From REEB481 sp964586595 (GTDB lineage Bacteria; Bacteroidota; Bacteroidia; NS11-12g; UBA955): 64,000 nt of DNA. The translations under genes were made by a program, and so were the position numbers. Positions 1 through 9,028 of the stretch are shown here, piece after piece. Position 1 is the first letter of the stretch; each line of letters begins with the position of its first letter. A model generated the notes under the pieces. It searched no databases. It saw only the letters and a program-made list of their open reading frames with translations, and was not told the DNA's origin. The stretch is taken from assembly GCA_964586595.1 (NCBI GenBank), contig CAZPHB010000001.1:277315-341314 (forward strand). The letters run 5' to 3'.

Positions 1-544
1 GTCCTGAAACCACATGTCCAAATACAGAATGACGGAAGTTCAGCCAGGGCGTTTCTTTGTGGGTAATGAAAAACTGACTTCCATTGGTCATTGGGCCGGC
101 ATTGGCCATGCTCAACACACCTGGCTTGTCGTGCAGCAACTCAGGATGAAATTCGTCGATGAAACGATAACCCGGACCACCGGAACCGTTGCCAGACGGA
201 TCGCCACCCTGAATCATAAAATCAGGAATACAGCGGTGAAAAGTAAGTGAATCGTAGTAAGGTACTCCGGCAGGTTTTGCAGTATTCTTGATTCTACCTT
301 CTGCCAATCCCACGAAATTTGCCACGGTGAGTGGCGCTTTTTCAAATTCGAGGCTGCAAATAATGGTGCCTTTGGCGGTGTTAAACTCAGCATACAGGCC
401 ATCAGGATACGCCTGATAAGCTTCCGGAACAATGTTGTTGATTTCCATGGTTTTTTTTGAAGTGTCTTTGCGTGTCATGCAACCCGATATTGCGATGCCC
501 ATCAGGCTGCCGATGATTAGTTTTTTGGTGGTATTGAATGTCAT
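1..544 (-). CDS. Cyclophilin-type peptidyl-prolyl isomerase lipoprotein (C-terminus cut by window edge)
   Basis: Peptidyl-prolyl cis-trans isomerase of the cyclophilin family, predicted to act in the cell envelope. The reading frame is open from an ATG at 544 to the window edge, giving about 181 residues. The N-terminus has a hydrophobic stretch ending in GIAISGC, a likely lipoprotein signal with the acylated Cys at residue 22. The cyclophilin core is clear: FHRCIPDFMIQGGDP, then GSGGPGYRF, SMANAGPMTNGSQFFIT, and HSVFGHVVSG at the edge. The start ATG overlaps the TGA stop of the upstream YjbR gene (ATGA), so the two are probably translationally coupled. The missing part should be the last strand and helix of the fold. 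The family assignment is firm; the envelope location is inferred from the lipobox. Confidence 0.9.
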   Translation of the reverse strand, partial: MTFNTTKKLIIGSLMGIAISGCMTRKDTSKKTMEINNIVPEAYQAYPDGLYAEFNTAKGTIICSLEFEKAPLTVANFVGLAEGRIKNTAKPAGVPYYDSLTFHRCIPDFMIQGGDPSGNGSGGPGYRFIDEFHPELLHDKPGVLSMANAGPMTNGSQFFITHKETPWLNFRHSVFGHVVSG

Positions 545-885
545 GATGTTTGTGTGCGTATTTTCAAAGGTAATTTTTGCCAAACCATTTGGTAGGAATG
601 TGCAATCATCTGGCTTAGAAAATCCTGGCTTAACCCAGCCAACGAAACGGTGTTCCAATGTGTTTTGTTCATGTGGTAACCGGGCTTTATCTGAGGAAAT
701 TCACTGCGCCATTGCACCGATAATTCAGGATCAGCTTTCAACGTAAGGGCATCTGCTGCACTCATGCTGATGAGCGCAAAAATCCTTCCGCCAACCCTAA
801 ACACCAGCACATCATCGTCAAATGGTACATCCTCGGTAACCATAGGATGCGATAAACAGGTATTTCTGATCCATTCCAAATGCAA
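541..885 (-). CDS. MmcQ/YjbR family protein
   Basis: Small protein of the MmcQ/YjbR family (CyaY-like fold, sometimes called DNA-binding; role not settled). Family features are the N-terminal IRNTCLSHPMVTEDVPFDDD, then VLVFRVGGRIFALI and a C-terminal region with PGYHMNKTHWNTV. I place the start at a TTG at 885, giving 114 residues, the usual family length. The longer frame from an ATG at 963 would run through the divergent promoters and the first codons of the neighbouring MORN gene, and its extra 26 residues look unlike the family. A TACCTTTG -7 box at 915-908 also lies downstream of 963 but upstream of 885. The stop overlaps the start of the cyclophilin gene by ATGA. Confidence 0.85.
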   Translation of the reverse strand: MHLEWIRNTCLSHPMVTEDVPFDDDVLVFRVGGRIFALISMSAADALTLKADPELSVQWRSEFPQIKPGYHMNKTHWNTVSLAGLSQDFLSQMIAHSYQMVWQKLPLKIRTQTS

Positions 886-907
886 AACGTGGATTTTTAA
901 GTGGTGG

Positions 908-915
908 CAAAGGTA
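908..915 (-). promoter_or_regulatory. Bacteroidota -7 box for the yjbR-cyclophilin pair
   Basis: Reading the minus strand, TACCTTTG matches the Bacteroidota TANNTTTG consensus exactly. It sits 22 nt upstream of the TTG start at 885 and back to back with the plus-strand box at 927-934. No clear -33 TTG is visible at ideal spacing. Confidence 0.55.
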
Positions 916-926
916 ATTCGACTGCT

Positions 927-934
927 TAATTTTG
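927..934 (+). promoter_or_regulatory. Bacteroidota -7 box for the MORN-udk pair
   Basis: TAATTTTG matches TANNTTTG and ends 7 nt before the ATG at 942. With initiation a few bases downstream of the box, the transcript would have almost no leader. Confidence 0.5.
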
Positions 935-941
935 AAAACCA

Positions 942-1976
942 ATGAAGCACCTGAGCACGACACTGCTAATGATTACCTTCTGTGGAACAATCCTCACCGG
1001 AACTGCCCAAAGTCGGATCAAGTTTGAAGGACTTACCATTAAAAATGAAACTGCATTTTTCCGGGGAAAACCCTTCACAGGTGTTTCTGTGGCCACCTAC
1101 GAAGACCAAACCATGAGGGAAGAAGTACTTTGGAAGAATGGGTTGATGGACGGTGTGAAAACTGAATATTATCAAGGTGCAGGCGTACATGCCAGAATCA
1201 GCTTCCGCGAAAACAAGCGCCATGGCACCTTTACCTATTACTATAGAAACGGCCAGCCAAAACTGAAAGGAACCTATGTGTATAATGTGTTGAACGATAC
1301 CCTTTGGTCTTGGTACATGAACGGCCAATTGCAATACCTTCATGTGTATGACATGGGCATGCGCACAGGTTCCATCCGTACGTGGTTCAGGAACGGTGCA
1401 CCCGAACAAGTATGTGCACTGGTAGGTGGCAAACCTCATGGGCCGATGTACAACTACTACGCCGACAGCAGCCTGCGCAGCATCATCCATTATCAAAGAG
1501 GCGTTCGAGAGGGTTCCGCCTATACCTGGCACAATACGGGCTGCCTTGCTGAGGAATCTTATTACAAAAACGGAATGCTCGACAGCGTGCAAAGGGTTTA
1601 CGACAACCTGCGCTGCGAGTTGATCAAAAGCGGATTCTACCAAAAAGGCCAGAAGGAAGGGGTGTTTATGCAATTTGACTTCTTAGGCGATACCCTTTCC
1701 ATGGAAACCTGGAGAAACAACAAGCTGCACGGCAGCTATACCACTTGGCTGAATGGGAAACGTGACACAGAGGGCACCTACAGCAACGGTGTACCAAATG
1801 GTTACTGGAGCTACGGAAAAGAAAGTCATTACCAGTGGCGGGAAGGTGAATACGATGAAGGCATTCAAATTGGAACCTGGTGGTATTACGACAGTGAAGG
1901 GCGTAAACTGATGAAGCAGGTTTTTGATGATCAGGGGAATTTGCTGGAAGAGAAAATTTTCAAGAAACTCAAATGA
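942..1976 (+). CDS. Exported MORN-repeat (MORN_2-type) protein
   Basis: Exported repeat protein of 344 residues with a signal peptide (MKHLSTTLLMITFCGTILTG, cleavage likely near TAQS). From about residue 50 to the C-terminus it consists of roughly ten MORN-variant repeats of 21-24 residues. Typical units read NGLMDGVKTEYY, NKRHGTFTYYYRNGQ, NNKLHGSYTTWLNGK and NGVPNGYWSYG. Such repeats form elongated beta structures; in Bacteroidota they are common in exported proteins of unknown role. It is not an enzyme by any motif I can see. The stop overlaps the start of the uridine kinase gene (ATGA at 1973-1976), implying coupled translation, although no functional link is evident. Confidence 0.8.
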   Translation: MKHLSTTLLMITFCGTILTGTAQSRIKFEGLTIKNETAFFRGKPFTGVSVATYEDQTMREEVLWKNGLMDGVKTEYYQGAGVHARISFRENKRHGTFTYYYRNGQPKLKGTYVYNVLNDTLWSWYMNGQLQYLHVYDMGMRTGSIRTWFRNGAPEQVCALVGGKPHGPMYNYYADSSLRSIIHYQRGVREGSAYTWHNTGCLAEESYYKNGMLDSVQRVYDNLRCELIKSGFYQKGQKEGVFMQFDFLGDTLSMETWRNNKLHGSYTTWLNGKRDTEGTYSNGVPNGYWSYGKESHYQWREGEYDEGIQIGTWWYYDSEGRKLMKQVFDDQGNLLEEKIFKKLK

Positions 1977-2620
1977 ACCGCAACCCGGACTCCTTGCTGG
2001 TGGGCATCAGCGGCCTGAGCGGCAGCGGCAAAACATTCATGCTCAGCCACCTGAAAACAGCTTTGGGTGCCAATGCCTGCTTCATTTCCATGGACGACTA
2101 CTACAAGCCGTATGAACAGCAACAGCAGGATGAACAAGGCGTTACCAATTTCGATCTTCCCGATGCGCTGGAATACGAACGTTTCATCACCGATGTAGCA
2201 CAACTGCTCATGGGCCGGCCGGTCATGTTGCGCAAATACCAGTTTGAAAACTTCGGCGCCGAAGAACAATTTATCCAGCTAGACCCCGCACCTATTGTCA
2301 TTGCTGAAGGATTGTTTGTGTTTCACTTTCCGGAAGTACGGAACCAAATGTCGCTGCGCTTTTTCATTGAGTCTGACCTGGCTATTTCGTTGCAGCGACG
2401 TTTAGACCGTGACACCCGCGAACGCGGCATCACGCTGGAACGCAGCCGATACCAATGGGATCATCATGTGATGCCCGGTTATCAGAAATACGTGCTTCCC
2501 TGGCGCGACTCATGCGATTTGATCATCCACAACCACGGCGCTCCAGACGCACATATTTCCGAAATGGAACAGCGCATCATGGAGGCGTTGTCACCGGAAG
2601 CAATGGCGCGCCTGGTGTAA
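1973..2620 (+). CDS. udk: Uridine kinase family P-loop kinase
   Basis: Cytosolic P-loop nucleoside kinase of 215 residues, predicted to phosphorylate uridine/cytidine to UMP/CMP in pyrimidine salvage. The Walker A motif GLSGSGKT is at residues 14-21. It is followed by the substrate-binding segment ISMDDYYKP, the motif NFDLPDALE (family usually D-x-P-x-A), IVIAEGLFVF, and the lid region RRLDRDTRERG. Length matches bacterial Udk (about 205-215). A related phosphoribulokinase/uridine kinase-like activity cannot be excluded. The gene overlaps the MORN gene by 4 nt and converges on the DUF5686 gene with only 5 nt between stops. Confidence 0.8.
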   Translation: MNRNPDSLLVGISGLSGSGKTFMLSHLKTALGANACFISMDDYYKPYEQQQQDEQGVTNFDLPDALEYERFITDVAQLLMGRPVMLRKYQFENFGAEEQFIQLDPAPIVIAEGLFVFHFPEVRNQMSLRFFIESDLAISLQRRLDRDTRERGITLERSRYQWDHHVMPGYQKYVLPWRDSCDLIIHNHGAPDAHISEMEQRIMEALSPEAMARLV

Positions 2621-2625
2621 AAGGC

Positions 2626-5151
2626 TTAAAAATTCACACCAAAACTCAGCTTGACGCCAAAATTCCGGGCCCCAGCAGCAGTGCGGTAAGTTAACCTGTG
2701 TACCGCATCCACCCTGAAAAATTTCAGGATGTTTTCAATACCGTAGCCCAATTCCAGGTACGGATCGCGGTCGTTGAACGTGGTAAATGGCGTTACCTCC
2801 AAACCGTTAAAACTCCGCGGCTGCAAAGCACGGTTGCCGTCAGAAAGCGTACCATAAATAGCTTTGGCCGTAATCACTTCCCTCCACTTGAAATTTCGAA
2901 TCAACGGCAAACGGTTGCAGATAAGTCCGCCGAGGTGATGGTCCACGGCAAGTGCAAAACTCCGATCGGTGATGAATTCAAACAGGTTCATTTGATTATA
3001 GGCACGCTGACTGTACACAAAGGACTGATTTCCCACGTGCACGTTGAGCAAAGGATATGGCAGGGTTTGAAAGGTCTGGGAAAATTCCGCCACCAGATGT
3101 GTGCGTCCGGCCAGGCCCCAGGTTTGGGTGAAATCTGCCGAGGCTTTGATTTTATCGTAGGAAAATTCCCCACCCAAAACATCTTTAAATCCGTGGGTAT
3201 AGTTCAGGTAGAAAACCACACCTTCCGTGCGCACCTGAATGCGCTCATTGTCGTTCACCAGAAAATAATCCCTTGGTGCAAAACGAAAATCTACCGTCAT
3301 GGTGGTGGTATTAAACCGATTTACCGCGCTGCCGGAATCGCGGAAGTCGCGCAAATACGCAAACACATAATTGCCTAAGGGCTTAAACTGATAATCGCGG
3401 GTGCGCAGTGCGATATTCATCCTCAAGCCACGGGAAACATCGCTGCCCCATTTGAGTACATTTTCGGTGGTAAAATTCAACTGATTGCTGGTGAGCAGGT
3501 TAAAAGCGGTAAACATGCTGCTCCCAAAATCAACATCCGTAATGCCAATTTGATCTACATCGGCACGTCGATAGGCCATAATGGTGGTCCATTTTTTCCG
3601 ATTGAGGATGTGGGTGGCCTGAAGCTCGTATTTAAACCGTTGATCATTATACCCATAGGCGCCAAAACCCTTGAGCATCCATTTGTTGGAAAAGTGGATA
3701 TTGGTTTCAAATCCTATCCTGTTTCTAAACCCTTCCCAGGGATTATAACTGACCAGATACTGGTAAGGACCGATGCCAATTCCGTCTTTCTTCACATAAC
3801 CATCAACCAGAAAATTCACCACATCCACATACGTGCGCATGATGGGCAGATTTACCAGCGTATCAATCTTGTTGAATACGCGTTGCTCGGCGCCGGTAAG
3901 AGGTTCATGTCGTGCTTCCTGCCAGAACGAATCCGGTTTCTGCAGGGCCTGCCCGGAAACACCCACCTTTTCAGCATAAAATGACATGGGCCGGCCTTGA
4001 TTTACCTTGATGTTCCGATAAGTTGTTGTGGAGGTGGCCACCAAACCTGCGGCCTTGGTATTCACCTCTACAACATCCACAAGGATGCGGCTTTTGGTAT
4101 TGATCCAGGCTCCGGTTTCGGTAGGTTCGTATTCCTGAGTAATCTTAAACTTCTCTACATAATTAAGGTTGGAAGAATTATTGACTTCCAGGGCCAGACG
4201 CATTAGGGCGAAGCTGGAATCTTCAATCCAGATATTGCCCGTAAACGCCAAATCTTTTGGATTGCGTGGCCTGATTTTTATGTTGTATATCTTCCGCGGA
4301 CCGGAATCATCTACCTCGGCAATTTTTACAGAATACACGGCCAGCGCAGCCGCGCTGATGGGTGATACCAACCCTTTATCCAGCAAAACAATGGTATTCT
4401 GATAAAAATTATAGCTCACAAAAGAGGAACCCAATACCTGAGCTACCAGGGTTCCGTCCTGAATCCCAACGCCTTTTACACGGGTTGCCTTGATTTGTTC
4501 TTTCCATATTTTCGGATTCCTGTTGTAGTAATAATCGCTGAGCGACTCGCTCATAAATACCGGCAACACCGATTTCTGGCTGTCGGCGCTCAGGATGGAA
4601 ATGGTATCAAATAAGGGCCCAATCTGTTGACCCAGCTTTCGCTTCTTTAAAGCTTCCGAGATATTGTTCACCGCAATGGTGATGCGGGTAAAACTCTCAC
4701 ATTCCCATTGGTCAAGCTTGTCGGGGTCGTTGCGCTCCCTAAATTCCGCCGCTTTTTTAATGATGCGCTCTGCGGGATTTCCTTTCACGCGGATGACCAG
4801 TTCACGATCCAAAACCTCCCGTCTTTTTAATTCAAAATTTAATTCAATGGAAGGCAAACTGTCGGGAATCCGGAGGCTGAGCTGTTCATAACCTGTATAG
4901 CTGCACCACAGCGAATCGGCACGTTTCAAGGTGCGCAGTTGGTAATATCCTTCAAAATCTGTGCGTACAACTTCCTTGTAATCACCCAAAACAACCAATG
5001 CATAGGCAAGCGGTTCACGGGTTTCGGACGCAATCACCCTTCCGTGGATCCATTGTTCCTGCGCTTGTACCTTTCCGGTAATTCCAAGGAACAACAGCAA
5101 CGCCAGCAGCGACAACTTATTCACGCAACTGTTGAATAACCTCAAATGCAT
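2626..5151 (-). CDS. DUF5686 / carboxypeptidase-like regulatory domain outer-membrane protein
   Basis: Large exported protein of 841 residues, predicted to sit in the outer membrane. After a signal peptide (MHLRLFNSCVNKLSLLALLL, ending near KVQAQ) comes a carboxypeptidase-regulatory-like beta-sandwich at about residues 32-115 (IHGRVIASETREPLAYALVV and DFEGYYQLR). The rest fits DUF5686: a linker with GNPAERIIKKAAEFRERN, then a long stretch of alternating amphipathic strands ending in FGVKLSFGVNF, a barrel-like C-terminus with final Phe. I chose the ATG at 5151 because it starts the signal peptide. A frame open to 5460 would overlap the divergent TraB gene. The substrate is unknown. It converges on the uridine kinase gene. 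Confidence 0.8.
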   Translation of the reverse strand: MHLRLFNSCVNKLSLLALLLFLGITGKVQAQEQWIHGRVIASETREPLAYALVVLGDYKEVVRTDFEGYYQLRTLKRADSLWCSYTGYEQLSLRIPDSLPSIELNFELKRREVLDRELVIRVKGNPAERIIKKAAEFRERNDPDKLDQWECESFTRITIAVNNISEALKKRKLGQQIGPLFDTISILSADSQKSVLPVFMSESLSDYYYNRNPKIWKEQIKATRVKGVGIQDGTLVAQVLGSSFVSYNFYQNTIVLLDKGLVSPISAAALAVYSVKIAEVDDSGPRKIYNIKIRPRNPKDLAFTGNIWIEDSSFALMRLALEVNNSSNLNYVEKFKITQEYEPTETGAWINTKSRILVDVVEVNTKAAGLVATSTTTYRNIKVNQGRPMSFYAEKVGVSGQALQKPDSFWQEARHEPLTGAEQRVFNKIDTLVNLPIMRTYVDVVNFLVDGYVKKDGIGIGPYQYLVSYNPWEGFRNRIGFETNIHFSNKWMLKGFGAYGYNDQRFKYELQATHILNRKKWTTIMAYRRADVDQIGITDVDFGSSMFTAFNLLTSNQLNFTTENVLKWGSDVSRGLRMNIALRTRDYQFKPLGNYVFAYLRDFRDSGSAVNRFNTTTMTVDFRFAPRDYFLVNDNERIQVRTEGVVFYLNYTHGFKDVLGGEFSYDKIKASADFTQTWGLAGRTHLVAEFSQTFQTLPYPLLNVHVGNQSFVYSQRAYNQMNLFEFITDRSFALAVDHHLGGLICNRLPLIRNFKWREVITAKAIYGTLSDGNRALQPRSFNGLEVTPFTTFNDRDPYLELGYGIENILKFFRVDAVHRLTYRTAAGARNFGVKLSFGVNF

Positions 5152-5257
5152 ATTTTTCAGCCTGCAAAAAAACAACCTTTCGGGCACAGATTTTTTTCCT
5201 GATCGAAATGCATCTGTGTGGGCAATGCCGTTGTTTCTAAGCATCTTTGTCATCAGG

Positions 5258-8200
5258 ATGATGAATGTATGGAATAATACCAAGGGTTTCACGCTTCTTG
5301 TAGCCTTGGTTTGGAGTTGTTGCAAGGTGCAGGGGCAAAAGGATGAATCGCCACAGGTTTGGGCAGTCGATACCGCCATGGCGGCTCCTGCGGAACCGGC
5401 GCCCGACCTTTCGGTGAAGATAAAGAAATACCCTTCCCTGCTGTGGGAAATTTCCGGCAACGGAGCGAAGAAAAAAAGTTACCTCTACGGAACCATGCAT
5501 GTGAGTCGCAGACTGGCGTTCAGACTGAGTGATACCTTTTTCATGGGCTTAAAAAATGCCGATGTGGTGGCCCTTGAAAGTGATCCGGGTACCTGGATCA
5601 ACCACCTGGCCGAGGACCAAAACAACCTGTTTCCCTGGTTTGACTGGTGGTTGAACCTGGACAACAACGACTATCAGGAAGCGCTGGCGCTTAGCCATCC
5701 GAATAACCGAACACTGGCGCGCATCATCAGCCGGGAAGAAAACCTGGCAAACTCTATGTTGTACCGCAAAGAAGACCGAAGCGGCGATTTCAGCGAAGAC
5801 ACGTATCTGGATTTATTCATCTATCAGGCCGGAAAAAAGCTGGGAAAAACTGTGATAGGGCTGGAAGATTACCGCGAATCGCGGAAAATGGTTAACCGCA
5901 GTGAAAAAGAAGATAAAGATGAAGACCTGGATGATCGTCCAAGGATCAATCGTTGGGAAATGGACTTTGGGGAGGAAATTGAAAACGCATACCGACAAGG
6001 CGACCTTGACCTGCTTGATTCCCTGGATCGCATGTTGAATCCTGGGAAGAACTACCGTAAATGGATGCTTTTTGAACGCAACAAGGTAATGGCCAATGGC
6101 ATACACAGCAACATACAGGCCGGAAAGAGCATTTTTTCAGGTGTTGGCGCCTCGCATCTTCCCGGAGATACCGGCGTGATTGAGCTGCTGCGGCGCATGG
6201 GCTATACGGTACGACCCGTTGCTCCAAAAAGCAGTGGCAAGGCACGAAAGGAAAAAGACCGCATTGATGCCCTGGAACATAAAATCACCCCTGTTGCCTA
6301 TAAATCGGTAAACAGCGATTTCGAAGCGCTGATGCCCGGACTGCCTATTTCTGCCTATCAGGATGGCAGTTACCGTTACTTCCATCCCGATGCGGCCAAT
6401 GGTTCGTACATCAGCATCGCCAAGATTCCTTATTACGGTAAGTTCACCGGCCAAACCCCAACGCACATGTTGTTGCGTGTGGACAGCCTGCTCTTCGAAT
6501 ATGTGCGCGGACGCATCATCAGCAAGAACAACCTGAATAAAAACGGCTTTCAAGCCATGGACATCCGAAACCGCACCGCCCAGGGCAACGCCCAAAGGCT
6601 GATGGTGGTGGCTACGCCCACCTACCTGTGGTTTGTGAAAATGAGTGGACAGAAAGATTATGTATTCGGAAAGAATGGCGAGTCCTTCTTCAATTCCTTC
6701 AAAATCACCGAAAGCAACGGCCAAAACTGGACAACCTACAGTCCGGAGAGCGGTGGATACAGCCTGCGTTGGCCGGAAAACCTGAACTTCAATCGAGGAC
6801 TCGGAGATACCAATACCTACCTGCAAGGCCACCGCGACCTGGAAGCAAGCGATAAAAACGGCGACTACTACTTTTTGAAGCGTTTGGTAAATACCGACGT
6901 TGATTATGTAGAAGAAGACAGCTTCGAGCTGTACTGGCTGGCCCAGGGATTGGCTGAAAACCTGAAAAGCAAAGTAGCCGGTCACCGTCATTTCCGTATT
7001 CAGGGCCATCCGGCCATGGAGGCGCAAATGATTGCCAAATCCAACGAAAACAGAGCTACGGTGCGCCTACTCATACAAGGTCACATGATCTATGTTTGGG
7101 GAACAACCGCCACCGAAAACCTTGATTTCCTGGAGGGCTTCAAACTGCAGCCTTTCAGGTACGCCAAACCATTTACCCTGCAACATGACAGCATGCACTG
7201 GTTCAGCACCGTGAGCCTTCCCATTAAAAACTTTCATCAGATTAAAGAATCTATGGGTTATCTGGACGGGGAAGACACCGACAGCATGGAACATTACGAA
7301 TCGCTGAATGAAAACATGAGCTTCACGGCAAGCACCGGCGAATTTGTGACCGTATATGCCAGGCGCTTTCATTATTTCGACCGTGAGGTGAGCCTGGACA
7401 GCATCTGGAACAGACGCATCAAACAAAACTTGGAAAACAATTTTTACGTTGTTTCTGAACGCAAAAGCAAAATTGGGCCCTGGGAAACCCTGGATCTGGA
7501 ATACAGCGATACCGGCTCATCGCGGGTGGTGAAGGCCCGTTGGTACATGCGCGGGCGCATGAGCTGGTGTGTGGCCACGACCTACGACAGCCTGGAAGGA
7601 TTAACACCCTTTGTGCGCAGTTTCTACGACAACTTTAAACCCTTTGACACCTTTACCACGCCTTCCATCTTCGACTGGCGCGGAGATGAGTTGCTTGCGA
7701 TGATGACTTCGTCAGACAGCACCATCCGTACCACCAGTCAGGAATGGGGTGAAGACTACTTCGAACCCAAAGACCATCAGGCCGCGGAAATCATGCGGAT
7801 CATCGAACAAACCGGCGACCCCAAACAACAGGAATTCCGGCATCACCTGATTACCAAATTGGGAACCCTCAAGCACCCAGATTTGATCCCATTCCTGCGC
7901 AAGCAATACCAGAAAGCCGGCGATACTACCGACCTGCAAATTCATATCCTTTCAGCCCTGGCATCCCTGAAAACCAAAGAATCTGCCAAGGCTTACGCCG
8001 AATTGCTCATTGATGAAACGCCGCTAAGAAATGAATACTTAGGTCGCGAAGTGTTATTGCCACTGCATGATTCATTGAAACTTTACGCCACTACATTACC
8101 TGCGCTGTTTGACCTGCTGCGCTATACCGACTATAAAGAACACCTGCTGCACATTTCGGCAGAAGCACTGGACAGCGGATTCCTGAAACCTGCAGATTAT

Positions 8201-9022
8201 GCAGCATTTAAAAAGACATTGCTCATGGAATTGCGCGATGGTTGGAAACGACTGAAATCGGAAGAAACCTCCAATGACGATTACCGATGGGAATATCGCA
8301 AAGAGAAAAAAGATGCCGATGCCGCCTTGCGCTACCGCTACTCGGGCACAGGCAACTACCTGTCCGTAGAACCTTCAATAAGGGATCAGCCGGGCATTGT
8401 CCTCGACCTCGCGAAGCTGCTGCTGCCCTTCATGCCCGACCCCGACATCGACAAACGCATTCTGCCCCTGCTCGGTTCCAGAGATAAAGTTTTTTGCCTA
8501 CTCGTGGCAGAACAACTCTTTCAAAAGGGAAAAGCACTGCCGGACACACTCCTGCCTTTCTTCCTGAGGGAACCCTTGTTGCGCTATGGCGCATTGCGCA
8601 TGATGTACCTGAGCAACAAAACCAGCCTCATCCCCGACAGCCTCCGTGGTGGATTGGCTTTGGCACAAGCCTACATGACCTTTGATGAAGTGGGCAGGAA
8701 AGACAGTTTGATTTACCTGAAATCCATGCCCATGGAATATAAAAATCAAACAGGCGAACTTCATTTCTTTCGCCTACGCACAAAGGATGAATACTATGGC
8801 AAACCGGGTAAATTAACCTGGGTTTGGATTCCGGGAGAACTGAATCAAAATTCACTAAAAGAACATCCGGAAAGTGCACGCAGAACCATCAACCAGAATT
8901 ATCCCCTGGAACAACAAATGAATGATGTGTTGTTGAACTACCGCTATGATCAAAGAAAGCGTTGGGTTCCGGCATCGCTGAATAACAGCAGTGAGTGGGA
9001 TTACACCTCGTACGGCGAATAA
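5258..9022 (+). CDS. Very large exported TraB/GumN-family protein with alpha-solenoid-like C-terminal region
   Basis: Exported protein of about 1255 residues, far longer than ordinary TraB/GumN proteins (about 290-350). A signal peptide (FTLLVALVWSCCKVQG) precedes a TraB/GumN/Tiki-like domain at about residues 55-325. Seen there are YLYGTMH (H81), ADVVALES, VIGLEDYRES and FSGVGASHLPGDTGV (second GxxH-type motif near 300). In this superfamily those His and Glu residues form a putative metalloprotease site. The remaining 900 residues lack a domain I recognise. Around 830-1000 there are HEAT/TPR-like helices (KLGTLKHPDLIPFLRKQY, HILSALASLKTKESAKAY). I chose the ATG at 5258; an ATG at 5261 and earlier in-frame ones exist. 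The propeller protein gene follows after 6 nt. Confidence 0.72.
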   Translation: MMNVWNNTKGFTLLVALVWSCCKVQGQKDESPQVWAVDTAMAAPAEPAPDLSVKIKKYPSLLWEISGNGAKKKSYLYGTMHVSRRLAFRLSDTFFMGLKNADVVALESDPGTWINHLAEDQNNLFPWFDWWLNLDNNDYQEALALSHPNNRTLARIISREENLANSMLYRKEDRSGDFSEDTYLDLFIYQAGKKLGKTVIGLEDYRESRKMVNRSEKEDKDEDLDDRPRINRWEMDFGEEIENAYRQGDLDLLDSLDRMLNPGKNYRKWMLFERNKVMANGIHSNIQAGKSIFSGVGASHLPGDTGVIELLRRMGYTVRPVAPKSSGKARKEKDRIDALEHKITPVAYKSVNSDFEALMPGLPISAYQDGSYRYFHPDAANGSYISIAKIPYYGKFTGQTPTHMLLRVDSLLFEYVRGRIISKNNLNKNGFQAMDIRNRTAQGNAQRLMVVATPTYLWFVKMSGQKDYVFGKNGESFFNSFKITESNGQNWTTYSPESGGYSLRWPENLNFNRGLGDTNTYLQGHRDLEASDKNGDYYFLKRLVNTDVDYVEEDSFELYWLAQGLAENLKSKVAGHRHFRIQGHPAMEAQMIAKSNENRATVRLLIQGHMIYVWGTTATENLDFLEGFKLQPFRYAKPFTLQHDSMHWFSTVSLPIKNFHQIKESMGYLDGEDTDSMEHYESLNENMSFTASTGEFVTVYARRFHYFDREVSLDSIWNRRIKQNLENNFYVVSERKSKIGPWETLDLEYSDTGSSRVVKARWYMRGRMSWCVATTYDSLEGLTPFVRSFYDNFKPFDTFTTPSIFDWRGDELLAMMTSSDSTIRTTSQEWGEDYFEPKDHQAAEIMRIIEQTGDPKQQEFRHHLITKLGTLKHPDLIPFLRKQYQKAGDTTDLQIHILSALASLKTKESAKAYAELLIDETPLRNEYLGREVLLPLHDSLKLYATTLPALFDLLRYTDYKEHLLHISAEALDSGFLKPADYAAFKKTLLMELRDGWKRLKSEETSNDDYRWEYRKEKKDADAALRYRYSGTGNYLSVEPSIRDQPGIVLDLAKLLLPFMPDPDIDKRILPLLGSRDKVFCLLVAEQLFQKGKALPDTLLPFFLREPLLRYGALRMMYLSNKTSLIPDSLRGGLALAQAYMTFDEVGRKDSLIYLKSMPMEYKNQTGELHFFRLRTKDEYYGKPGKLTWVWIPGELNQNSLKEHPESARRTINQNYPLEQQMNDVLLNYRYDQRKRWVPASLNNSSEWDYTSYGE

Positions 9023-9028
9023 CCCAAA

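Noticed and set aside
2698..3378. Antisense frame of 226 codons in the DUF5686 gene
   Set aside because: It is covered by a strong coding frame on the other strand, with no promoter or family match.
6137..7027. Long antisense frame (296 codons) inside the TraB/GumN gene
   Set aside because: It runs wholly within a gene with signal peptide and family motifs, and its translation has no recognisable domain. It is a codon-usage shadow.
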